DNA of 64,000 nt from contig CAZNDO010000001.1 of NCBI GenBank assembly GCA_964571855.1, positions 558,001 to 622,000 of the forward strand, read 5' to 3'. The stretch comes from CAYYFX01 sp964571855. Lineage in GTDB: Bacteria > ARS69. Of this stretch, positions 45,372-53,361 are shown in pieces. Position numbers and translations under genes: made by a program. Each line of letters starts with the position of its first letter. The stretch's first letter is position 1. Below the pieces are notes generated by a model. The model was not told where the DNA came from. It ran no database searches and saw only the letters and a program-made list of their open reading frames with translations.

Positions 45372-45416
45372 GGGCCGTCGGCAACGCCGCTCCTTCCCCT
45401 GCGATCGGAGACACGA

Positions 45417-47636
45417 ATGCTCCCGCTCGCCCGCCTCCTCGGATGGACCTCCGTACGGAGGGCCGTGCTCGGCATCGCGGTCCTCCACGCCGCGGCCGCG
45501 CCGTCCCTCGCCGTCTCGTACCACTCCTCGGCCATCGATCTCTCCCCCGACGGCCTGGAGGTGTGGGTGGTCAACCCGGACCACGCGAGCGTCTCGGTGA
45601 TCGGCACGCAGGCACCCCAGGCGAACACGCTCCTCGCGGAGATCCCCGTCGGCCGGGAGCCCTGGTGCGTGGACACGCATCCGACGAACGGCGAAGCGTG
45701 GGTCACGTCCCTGCGCGACGACCGCGTGTACATCGTGGACATGGCGTCGCGCACGGTCGTGGACTCGATCGACACGGGTTACGAGACGTTCGGCGTGGCG
45801 TTCGATCCGTCCGGGACCGTGGCCCTCGTGACGGCATCCGGCGCCGACCGCGTCCTGGCCGTGGACGTGGCGTCGCGCGCGATCGTGCAGTCCTTCGCCG
45901 TGTACCGCCGGCCGCGCGGCATCGCGTGGCGCGCCGACGGCGCAAGGGCCTGGGTCAGCCACCTGCTCATGCCCGAGTTCTTCGGGCGGCTCACCGTGGT
46001 GTACCGCTCCACGTGGACCACCGCCGCGGTGCTGATCCAGCAGGTCTTCGGCACGAACCTGGCCGGCTACCCCAGCGCGATGCAGAACATCACGCTCGCG
46101 CCCGCGCCGGGGGACTCGCTGCTGTGGATCCCGAGCAACCTCATCAATACCGCCACCGGCGGCCTCGTGGGCCGGCCCTTCACGCCCACGAACATCTTCC
46201 ACGCGGCCATCCGGCCGGTGAACGTGTCCACGAACACGGACCTGAACCTGAAGACGGTCTTCATGAGCGAGGGCGGACGGACCCCGGTGGGGGGCCCGAT
46301 CGCGGTGGACTTCAAGTCCGGCCGGGCGTACGTGGCGAACCTGCACAGCGAGAACGTGACCGTGCTCGACGACGACGCGCTGTCCCCCGTCGAGATCGCG
46401 GTCATCGGCGTGGGGGCGGGTCCGATCGGGATCGTGACCCACCCCACGCTCGCCCGGGCCTACGTGGCGAACTGGCTGGGGCGCAGCGTCTCCGTGATCC
46501 GTACGGACCTGAACCAGGTCGTCGCCACCGTGGCTACCGTCACGTCGGAGCCGCTGCCGCCCGCGGTGCTCCACGGCAAGCAGCTCTTCTTCTCGTCGAA
46601 GGGGCCTCTTTCCTACCAGGATCGCGGTTCGTGCGCGTCGTGCCACGTCTTCGGACGCAACGACGGGCGACCCTGGGACCTCAGCCAGCTCGGGAAGCAC
46701 CTGCGCGCCACCCCCGACATGCGCGGCATCGGCTACACCGGACCGCACGAGGGCACCGCCGACATGGACGAGATGCAGGACCACGAGTGGGGCATCCGCA
46801 ACTTCGCGGGCGGCGCGGGGCTCATCGCCGGCACGCCGAATCCGGCGCTCGGGCCGCCGAACCGCGGCCTCAGCGTCGATCTGGACGATCTGTCGCTCTT
46901 CATGTCGATCCCGGTCCATCGCCCGGACACGCCGTTCCTGGCCCCGGGCGGGGGTCTCACCGCCGAGGCCGACAGCGGGAGCGTGCTGTTCCACGACCCG
47001 ACGGTCGGCTGCGCGACCTGCCACGTGCCGCCGTTCTACACCGACAGCTCGCTGCTGCAGACGCCGTACCTGAAGCACGACGTCGGCACCACGGATCCCG
47101 CCGATCCGGACGCGGCGGCCGGCTTCGACACGCCGTCCCTCGTGGGGATCTGGGACACCGGCCCGTACCTGCACGATCACCGCGCGCAGACGCTGCAGCA
47201 GGTGATGACCACGTTCAATCCGACCGACCAGCACGGCACCACGTCCCACCTGTCGGCGCCGCAGATCGACTTTCTCGCGGCGTTCCTCCGCTCGATCGGC
47301 TGGCCCGACTCGACGGGCACGCCCGTGGCGGCCCCCGCGGTCGCGGCCACGCCGGCCGGCGACGCGGCGCGCGCCTACCCGAACCCCTTCCGTGCGGGGA
47401 CGTCCCTGCGCTTCGCACTGGACCGGAACCATGCGCTGGTGGAGATCGAGATCCTGGATGTGGCGGGCCGGCACGTGCGGAGCCTGCTCGCGCGCCCGAT
47501 GACGCGCGGGACGCACATCGTGGGCTGGGACGCCCGCGACGACCGCGGGCGCGCCGTCGCCCCGGGAACGTACTTCGGCCGGATCGCTCCGGCCGGGGCG
47601 GAGTCGGAGCGCACGAAGATGACCGTGCTCCGGTAG
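45417..47636 (+). CDS. YVTN beta-propeller/di-heme cytochrome c peroxidase-like protein with FlgD-like tag
   Basis: 739 residues. After a signal peptide (AVLGIAVLHAAAAPSLA) comes a YVTN-type propeller (~35-380) with repeats such as GREPWCVDTHPTNGEAWVTS, YETFGVAFDPSGTVALVTAS and VDFKSGRAYVANLHSENVTV. A MauG/CcpA-like di-heme domain follows, with CASCH at 406-410 and CATCH at 532-536 and the link LHGKQLFFSSKGPLSYQDRG; PYLHDHRAQTLQQVM is the typical distal region. The end is the FlgD-like fold (YPNPFRAGTSLRFAL, LDVAGRHVRSLLA, KMTVLR). It is probably an exported peroxidase or oxidase controlled by the FNR box upstream. Propeller-diheme fusions are known in methanobactin-type MbnH relatives, but the tag here is distinctive. 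Confidence 0.85.
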   Translation: MLPLARLLGWTSVRRAVLGIAVLHAAAAPSLAVSYHSSAIDLSPDGLEVWVVNPDHASVSVIGTQAPQANTLLAEIPVGREPWCVDTHPTNGEAWVTSLRDDRVYIVDMASRTVVDSIDTGYETFGVAFDPSGTVALVTASGADRVLAVDVASRAIVQSFAVYRRPRGIAWRADGARAWVSHLLMPEFFGRLTVVYRSTWTTAAVLIQQVFGTNLAGYPSAMQNITLAPAPGDSLLWIPSNLINTATGGLVGRPFTPTNIFHAAIRPVNVSTNTDLNLKTVFMSEGGRTPVGGPIAVDFKSGRAYVANLHSENVTVLDDDALSPVEIAVIGVGAGPIGIVTHPTLARAYVANWLGRSVSVIRTDLNQVVATVATVTSEPLPPAVLHGKQLFFSSKGPLSYQDRGSCASCHVFGRNDGRPWDLSQLGKHLRATPDMRGIGYTGPHEGTADMDEMQDHEWGIRNFAGGAGLIAGTPNPALGPPNRGLSVDLDDLSLFMSIPVHRPDTPFLAPGGGLTAEADSGSVLFHDPTVGCATCHVPPFYTDSSLLQTPYLKHDVGTTDPADPDAAAGFDTPSLVGIWDTGPYLHDHRAQTLQQVMTTFNPTDQHGTTSHLSAPQIDFLAAFLRSIGWPDSTGTPVAAPAVAATPAGDAARAYPNPFRAGTSLRFALDRNHALVEIEILDVAGRHVRSLLARPMTRGTHIVGWDARDDRGRAVAPGTYFGRIAPAGAESERTKMTVLR

Positions 47637-47644
47637 GTTGCCCG

Positions 47645-47659
47645 CCGTCCCCTGGACGG
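47645..47659. terminator. Small hairpin between convergent genes
   Basis: CCGTCC and GGACGG enclose a 3-base loop between the di-heme gene and the pentaheme lipoprotein gene. No T-tract follows, so terminator function is tentative. Confidence 0.25.
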
Positions 47660-47695
47660 GTGCCGCTCCGCTCCCGGCCGGAGTCGGCCGGCCGC

Positions 47696-48994
47696 TCACG
47701 GCGTGACCGCCACGAGGCGCGTCTCGCGCCACATGTCGAAGATCTCGATGGGGAGGATCCGCTCGAGCCCCAGCCGGCGCACGAGGGCGGGCGGAAGGGA
47801 GCGGAACCGCAGCGCCATGTCCACGGTGAGCGGGCCGGGGACGTCGGCGCCCACCGGGACGGAGTACCCGGCCGCGCGGACCGCGAGGAACGGGAGGAGG
47901 CCGGACTCGTCGATGGACACGGCCTCCCATGCGAAGGGCGTGGGCGCTCCGTTCGCGTCGAAGAGCTGCGAGTGGAACCGCACGAGATCCGGATCGACCC
48001 CGGGTGCGACGAGGTCGCCGTTCGCCTCCAGCCACCCCGAGCGACGGATCACGGCGCCCGATCCGTCGCGGACCACCACCTCGATCCACATCTCACGGGC
48101 GAAGGACACGCCGGAGGGGATGGAGTGCCCCGTCCGGTCGTTCCGGACCGCGATCCGGAAGTCCAGGGAAGCGCCGCGCGCGACCGACGCGGGGAAGTCC
48201 GGCAGGCTCACGGACACCGAATTCTCCAGCAGATCGCGGATGTCCTCCTTCTGCCGTTCGAGGTCGATGCCGCGGAACGCCTCGTACGCGTAGTCCGGGC
48301 CGACGAACGTGTGCCGGTGCAGCCCCTCCCGCACCGGACCCGCGGTGGCGGCCCGGCCCGTGTAGGTGGGCATGTGGCAGTCCTGGCACTCCACGCCCAT
48401 GCCGGCGAGCGCGGAGGACTCCCACTCGCGGAAGGAGTTCTCCAGGCCCGTGCCGTTCGCCGCGTCGAACTGGTGGCACGGCGCGCACGCGGCGGAGGTG
48501 CCGTACCACTCCCGCCGGGCGGAGGCATGCGCGGAAGTGGGCACCGGGTCAGGAAGGTCCGCGTACTTCGGCCCGCCCGGGTCCACCTCGTCCAGGAAGG
48601 CGGCGGTGGCCACCGGCGGAACCTCCGCGATCGAGTGGCACGCGTCGCAACTCAGCCCGTCCTCGTGAAGGTCGAGCCCCCCGGTCCCGATTCCGGCCGC
48701 GCGCAGCAGATCCAGGCGACGCTGGGCCGGAGCGTGGCACTGCATGCACACGGCGCCGACCTCCGCCCCCGCGATCTCCCGCATCCGGTGCATCACCGGA
48801 TCGGTGCCGGCGTACGCGTGCCGCGACGCCTTCCAGTCCTCGAACTGGACCGGGTGGCAGGACCCGCACGCGTCGGCGGCCGCGAATGCCGTCAGGCTCC
48901 CGGGCGTGTCCGGGCCCGCGACCTCGGGCTCGGAGCAGCCCGCCGCCGCGACCGTCGCCGCGACGGCGAGGAAACGGACCGGGTTCCCTCTCAC
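47696..48994 (-). CDS. Pentaheme cytochrome c lipoprotein
   Basis: 432 residues from GTG 48994, which shares GTGA with the stop of the RIC gene. The signal ends at a lipobox (AAAGC). Five CxxCH sites are visible in the first ~230 residues: CGSCH, CMQCH, CDACH, CAPCH and CQDCH, with free His residues between them (WKASRHAY, HRHTF). A beta domain follows with NDRTGHSIPSGVSFAREMW, which matches NDGVGHHVPTGVTVRNM in the other pentaheme protein of this operon, so the two are related. It is a probable periplasm-facing lipoprotein electron carrier or small-molecule reductase; the active-site heme cannot be told from sequence. Confidence 0.85.
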   Translation of the reverse strand: MRGNPVRFLAVAATVAAAGCSEPEVAGPDTPGSLTAFAAADACGSCHPVQFEDWKASRHAYAGTDPVMHRMREIAGAEVGAVCMQCHAPAQRRLDLLRAAGIGTGGLDLHEDGLSCDACHSIAEVPPVATAAFLDEVDPGGPKYADLPDPVPTSAHASARREWYGTSAACAPCHQFDAANGTGLENSFREWESSALAGMGVECQDCHMPTYTGRAATAGPVREGLHRHTFVGPDYAYEAFRGIDLERQKEDIRDLLENSVSVSLPDFPASVARGASLDFRIAVRNDRTGHSIPSGVSFAREMWIEVVVRDGSGAVIRRSGWLEANGDLVAPGVDPDLVRFHSQLFDANGAPTPFAWEAVSIDESGLLPFLAVRAAGYSVPVGADVPGPLTVDMALRFRSLPPALVRRLGLERILPIEIFDMWRETRLVAVTP

Positions 48995-49671
48995 TCGGCG
49001 AGGGCCCGCGGGAAGAGGATGTTGTTCTCCAGGTGGATGTGCCGGTGGAGGTCGGTCTCCAGCGCGGCCAGCCCGTGCCAGAGCGCGCGCCAGGTGTTGC
49101 ACGCCTCCGCCGGCACCTCGTAGCCGCGGGTCAGCTCGCGGAGGCGGCGCAGCGCCGTCGCCGCGGAGGCGTGCTCCATCTCCATCACGGAGACGGGGCC
49201 GAAGGCCATGGCGCCGTTGCCTTCGCGGATCATCGGGAAGAGGATCATCTCCTCCTTCATCATGTGGTCGTCCAGTTCGGCCTTGAGACCCTCGTACACC
49301 GCGAGGAGCTCGCGGAACCGCTCGGGGTCCTTGTCACCGTGGACGCGCACCACCTTCGCCGCCATCTCGCGAAGGCGCGGCAGCTCCTCGCGGAGGGACG
49401 CGTGGTAGGTGACCAGGATGTGGTGGATGAGGTCCGGAAGCGGCGCCTCGTCCCAGCGCTCCCCGGCGTCCCCGCGCTCCTCCGTCTCGTGCCGGATCTC
49501 GGCGAGCAGCGCTTCGACATCCGCGCCCTTCTCGCGGCAGACGTCGGCCAGGGGGCGCCCGCCGCCGCAGCAGTAGTCGATTCCGTGGCGTGCGAACACG
49601 CGCGTGGCGAGCGGGTGCTCCGCGGCGATCCGTCCGACCGTGCTCTGCGGGGTGATGGTCTGCTGCGTCAT
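48991..49671 (-). CDS. ric: RIC-family di-iron protein, iron-sulfur cluster repair (ScdA/YtfE type)
   Basis: 226 residues. The N-terminal ScdA domain has EHPLATRVFARHGIDYCCGGGRPL with the characteristic CCGGG. The hemerythrin-like domain supplies metal-ligand His/Glu in LIHHILVTYHASLREELP, HMMKEEMILFPMI, MEMEHASA and HRHIHLENNILFPRAL. These proteins repair iron-sulfur clusters damaged by nitric oxide or peroxide and are a hallmark of nitrosative stress regulons. The ATG overlaps the polyferredoxin stop (ATGA) and the stop overlaps the pentaheme start (GTGA). Confidence 0.93.
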   Translation of the reverse strand: MTQQTITPQSTVGRIAAEHPLATRVFARHGIDYCCGGGRPLADVCREKGADVEALLAEIRHETEERGDAGERWDEAPLPDLIHHILVTYHASLREELPRLREMAAKVVRVHGDKDPERFRELLAVYEGLKAELDDHMMKEEMILFPMIREGNGAMAFGPVSVMEMEHASAATALRRLRELTRGYEVPAEACNTWRALWHGLAALETDLHRHIHLENNILFPRALAE

Positions 49672-51167
49672 GGTTCTCCTCCCTGTCTCGTGGAGTGCCT
49701 CGGGTCCCTCGTTTCGACCAGTCTCGCGAGCTGCCGGCGGGACGCGAGATCCCGCGGGCGGCGTTCGACGTAGCGCTGCAGGTGCCGTGCGGCCTCGTCA
49801 TCGTGCCCCTGCACGAGGGCGATCGAGGCGAAGGCGCGGTCCAGAGCCGGCGGCCGGACCAGTCCCCACCGGCGCAGCCAATCCAGCTCGTGCACGGCGC
49901 GCTCGATGGCCGACGCGTGCTCCTGCCGGCCCGGGGCGACGTTCCGCAGCGCGCCGAACGCCCCGGCGGCGCGGCGTTCGTGTGCCCTGACGAGGCCGCT
50001 GTGCAGCACGAGCGCCACGGAAGCGGCAACGGCCACGGCCCAGGCGGCGCCGCGGCGCGTGAGTCGCCCGTCGACCTTCAGCACCCGTCCGTGCACGGCG
50101 AGGGACCGCCGCGCGAGCAGCCGGACGCCGAGCAGGACCGCCCACGCCGCGAGCACGGACAGCGCCACGGCCAGGAGGAACGGAACGGCCGAGTACAGGC
50201 CGCGGAAAGTCCACAGCGAGACCGCGAACACGCCGGCGAGCAGCAGCTCCTCCGGCCACGACGCGTCGTACGCCGGGCGGGGCCGGTCCCGCGCGACGAG
50301 CGACCGCAGGCCGGACGGACGGCCGAACGCGAACGCGAGGCCGCGCGTGGGGCAGACCTCCACGCAGTCGAGGTCCTTGAGGCAGCGCGCGCTCGCGACG
50401 GTTCCGAAGCGGGCGATCTCCTCGTGCACCCGGATGCCCGAGCCGCACGCCGCGGTGCAAAGACCGCAGGCGGTGCAGTCGCCGGTGAGGCGGACGCGTC
50501 CCGGGGCCGCGCGATCGGCCAGCGCGAAGACGGCGCCGTACGGGCACGCCAGCGCGCAGAAGGAGCGGGATCCCAGCGCGTACACGATGAGGAAGCCGCA
50601 CACGGCGAACGTGAGGACGGCGATCCCCGGGCCCGGCAGGTTCCTCCAGAAGTCGGTGGTCGTGAACGACGCCCAGCCCTCGGCGTCGGAGAGGATGCGC
50701 CAGTCGAAGTCCGGGCGCGGACCGATCGCGCGGGCGGCCGCCGGCCATCGCTCGGCCGCGGCGCGCGCGATCTGCGGCCAGGCGAACATGTACAGCATGG
50801 CGCCAAACGGGACGAGGCCGAGAAAGCGGGCGCGCAGGGGTCGCGGGGACCATCCCGCGCGCTTCAGCAGCCACGCGCACAGATCCTGCAACGCGAGCAG
50901 GTGACATCCCCAGGAGCAGAAGAACCGGCCGAAGATCGCGGTGCCCAGGACCGCCGCCGCCATGAACAGGAATCCCGCGGTCACCACGCCGAGCTCCAGC
51001 GTGTACATCACCTCGTTCAGCTCGAGCGGGGCGAGCGTGCGCCCCGCGACCTTCCAGTGGACGATGTGCGCCGCGATCAGCACGTGCACGAGCCCGAGGA
51101 CGACGACCCGACGCCGTCCGTAGCGCGGACGGGACGGCGGCGCGGTCGGCGGCGGGCGACGACTCAC
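49668..51167 (-). CDS. NapH/NosR-like membrane polyferredoxin
   Basis: 499 residues. About six membrane segments frame the pattern FCSWGCHLLALQDLCAWLLK and SFCALACPYGAVFALADRA, the periplasmic/cytoplasmic C...C signatures of the NapH/NosR/RdxA group. Two ferredoxin clusters follow: CTACGLCTAAC and, more irregular, CLKDLDCVEVCP. The C-terminal ~100 residues are an unusual TPR-like tail (HDDEAARHLQRYVERRPRDL, ASRRQLARLVE). Such proteins move electrons from quinol to periplasmic reductases. It begins 6 bp after the pentaheme tagged cytochrome and is the only membrane electron-entry component of the operon. Confidence 0.85.
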   Translation of the reverse strand: MSRRPPPTAPPSRPRYGRRRVVVLGLVHVLIAAHIVHWKVAGRTLAPLELNEVMYTLELGVVTAGFLFMAAAVLGTAIFGRFFCSWGCHLLALQDLCAWLLKRAGWSPRPLRARFLGLVPFGAMLYMFAWPQIARAAAERWPAAARAIGPRPDFDWRILSDAEGWASFTTTDFWRNLPGPGIAVLTFAVCGFLIVYALGSRSFCALACPYGAVFALADRAAPGRVRLTGDCTACGLCTAACGSGIRVHEEIARFGTVASARCLKDLDCVEVCPTRGLAFAFGRPSGLRSLVARDRPRPAYDASWPEELLLAGVFAVSLWTFRGLYSAVPFLLAVALSVLAAWAVLLGVRLLARRSLAVHGRVLKVDGRLTRRGAAWAVAVAASVALVLHSGLVRAHERRAAGAFGALRNVAPGRQEHASAIERAVHELDWLRRWGLVRPPALDRAFASIALVQGHDDEAARHLQRYVERRPRDLASRRQLARLVETRDPRHSTRQGGEP

Positions 51168-51173
51168 GACGCC

Positions 51174-53126
51174 CTACCGCAAGAGGACCAGGCGGCGCGC
51201 CAGGGGCGGGGCGCCCGGCACATCGAGCCGGTAGAGGTAGACGCCGCTGGCGGCGGCCTTCCCGCCCGCGTCGCGGCCGTCCCAGACGACCCGGTGCAGG
51301 CCGGGATCCCGCACGCCGTCCAGGAGGACGGCCACGCGGCGCCCTGCCGCGTCGTATACCGCCAGGCTCGCGCGGGCGCGGGCCGGCATCCGGAACGAGA
51401 TCTCCGCGGGCGTCGTCGGACCCGCGGGATTCGGACGGCACGGGTACAGGGCCATCGGTCCGGCGGAGGCGGCGATACCGTCCACGCCCGTGACGTCCGC
51501 GCTCCACTCGGCCTGCTCCATGAGGTGCCCGAAGTGCGGCGCCAAGACGTCCTCGAGCGGGTTGCCGTGACCGTCCTGCGTCCAGCCCTTCGCGTCGACG
51601 ACGGCCCGCCAGGCGCGGCGGTAGATCAACCGGGCCCGCACCCGGAGCGTGCCGCCGCCCTCGGGAATCGCGAACGTGTACGTGGTCTGGTCCGATCCGA
51701 GCGCGGGGATCCGGTTGTCAATCTGGATGCCGGCGGCCTCGGTGAAGAAGACGGGCCCGCTGCCGCCCGAGTCGTGGTTCACCTTGGCGAAGAGCTTGCC
51801 GGGCAGGCCCGCGTAGTATCCCTGCGCGGGGCTCCCGACGCCGCCGAGCGCGGACACGAGCTGCGAACCCGTGTGCTCGAGAGGCTGGCCGTCCTGTTCG
51901 CGCCACGCCTCCACCAGGAGGATCATGTTGCGCACCGTGACGCCGGTGGGGACGTGGTGGCCCACGCCGTCGTTCGTGATCGTCACGACGGCTTCGACTT
52001 CCGTCGCGCCGACGGAGCACTGGATGTCCAGGCTGACGGCATTCTCCAGGAACTCCGGCGTCGTGCCCACGATCCGGTGGGATCGCACCGTGTCCGGGTC
52101 GCGCACCGGCCCGCCGACGGCGCACGCGGCGTCCGAGCCGTACGCGGGCATGTGGCAGTCCACGCACGTCGCGTAGGAGGACGACTGGGGATCGCCGTAC
52201 GGCGAGTCCAGCCACTCCACGTACGTCGGCTCCGAGATGACGCCGTTCGCCTCCTCGAAGTCCCCGTCCAGATCGGGGTCGTTCTTGTCCTGGTGGCACG
52301 CCGCGCAGATCGCGGCCGTCATCTGCGGCTGCCAGGAGGGTCGCATGATTCCGGACGCCACGTAGTCCGCGTCCCCGAGCGCGCCGTATTCCACCTGGTT
52401 CGTGGAGGAGGACGGTCGCGTGAAGGTCACCACGCCCGGCCAGATCCCGGGGAAGTTCGTCTTCGACTCGTCGAGGTGGGCGATCTTGTGGCACGTCTCG
52501 CAGGAGATCCCGTGCATGGCCCCGGTCGACAGGCTGTCGATCGGCTCGAGGGCCCGGAAGGGCTGCTTGATCCACGGCTCCGGCTGGTGGCAGGCGGCGC
52601 ACTCGGACTCGGGGTTGGCGGTCGAGTGGATGGAGTCGCGCGTGTAGACGAAGCCTCCCGTTCCGCCCGGCGTGCCCGTTCCGTCGTACAGGTCATAGAC
52701 CCACGTGTTCTCGCCGCCGTGTCGCATGGGCGAGTCGTCCCACTGCGTGTACTGGTCGGGGTGGCAGATGGCGCACGTGGTCGGCGGGATGAACGCGTAC
52801 GTGGAGTCGGAGTCGGCGGGCACGGCCTGAAGGGCGATGGCCACCCCCGAGGCGGGGGCGTTCACGAGGACCGATGAATTGTAATACCCGGGTTTGGCGG
52901 CCACGATCGTCAGCGAGGAGCCGGTCGCCCCCGGGAGGTCGAACGTGCCGTCCGGCGCGGTGTCGGTGCGGATCGTGGTGGCCTGGCGGCCCACGCGGGC
53001 GCCGGCGAGCGGCAGACCGGTGCCGGCGTCCGTCACCACGCCCGAGACCTGGGCGAGGCCGGGGGTTGCGGCAAGGCAGAGGAGCGCCAGAATGCCGGAC
53101 GCGGAGCACGCGGCGGGAACACGCAC
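51174..53126 (-). CDS. Pentaheme cytochrome c with carboxypeptidase-regulatory-like domain and FlgD-like tag
   Basis: 650 residues from GTG 53126 (GGGGAGG upstream). The signal peptide ends at PGLAQ. Residues ~25-105 are a CarboxypepD_reg-like fold (VSGVVTDAGTGLPLAGARVG, TRTD-type turns). Five heme sites follow: CAICH, CAACH, CETCH, CAACH and CVDCH. A beta domain with NDGVGHHVPTGVTVRNM is shared with the lipoprotein at 47696-48994. The end is the FlgD-like fold (NPAGPTTPAEISFRMP, LAVYDAAGRRVAVLLDG, VVWDGRDAGG, RRLVLLR). It opens the four-gene operon and would be the cell-surface end of the electron chain if the tag directs export. Confidence 0.85.
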   Translation of the reverse strand: MRVPAACSASGILALLCLAATPGLAQVSGVVTDAGTGLPLAGARVGRQATTIRTDTAPDGTFDLPGATGSSLTIVAAKPGYYNSSVLVNAPASGVAIALQAVPADSDSTYAFIPPTTCAICHPDQYTQWDDSPMRHGGENTWVYDLYDGTGTPGGTGGFVYTRDSIHSTANPESECAACHQPEPWIKQPFRALEPIDSLSTGAMHGISCETCHKIAHLDESKTNFPGIWPGVVTFTRPSSSTNQVEYGALGDADYVASGIMRPSWQPQMTAAICAACHQDKNDPDLDGDFEEANGVISEPTYVEWLDSPYGDPQSSSYATCVDCHMPAYGSDAACAVGGPVRDPDTVRSHRIVGTTPEFLENAVSLDIQCSVGATEVEAVVTITNDGVGHHVPTGVTVRNMILLVEAWREQDGQPLEHTGSQLVSALGGVGSPAQGYYAGLPGKLFAKVNHDSGGSGPVFFTEAAGIQIDNRIPALGSDQTTYTFAIPEGGGTLRVRARLIYRRAWRAVVDAKGWTQDGHGNPLEDVLAPHFGHLMEQAEWSADVTGVDGIAASAGPMALYPCRPNPAGPTTPAEISFRMPARARASLAVYDAAGRRVAVLLDGVRDPGLHRVVWDGRDAGGKAAASGVYLYRLDVPGAPPLARRLVLLR

Positions 53127-53215
53127 GGTCGGAACCTCCCCGGCGGACGGCCTCGATGGAACACGGCCGGGCGGGACGGGGCCGGTACCCCCCGCCGTCT
53201 CGGACCGCCGGACCG

Positions 53216-53249
53216 GGTGCAAAGTCCAATTGGACAAGGGACTTGCACC
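53216..53249 (-). promoter_or_regulatory. Dyad in the leader of the cytochrome operon
   Basis: Arms GGTGCAA(A)GTCC and GGACTTGCACC flank GTCCAATTGGAC, itself a perfect 12-bp palindrome. GTCC can pair with either of two GGAC copies, giving two mutually exclusive hairpins. It lies about 90-125 bases upstream of the GTG, inside the presumed leader. Confidence 0.45.
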
Positions 53250-53287
53250 GGCGTGGCCCGGGCGATCTTCCCGGCTCACAGTCCGGT

Positions 53288-53313
53288 ATAATATCAGATT
53301 TGCGGATGCGAAT
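53288..53313 (-). promoter_or_regulatory. Probable promoter region of the cytochrome operon
   Basis: This is the most A+T-rich stretch in the neighbourhood. On the minus strand a TATTAT -10 element (53293-53288) has no matching -35. A 16-base near-palindrome, ATTTGC-GGAT-GCGAAT (53298-53313), lies just upstream and could be an activator site, although it does not match the FNR box at 45329. The rest of 53127-53361 shows only the dyad listed separately. Confidence 0.4.
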
Positions 53314-53361
53314 ATCCTGTAATTTGACCGGGTCGGCCGGGGGCCGAGGGCGGGATGCGGG

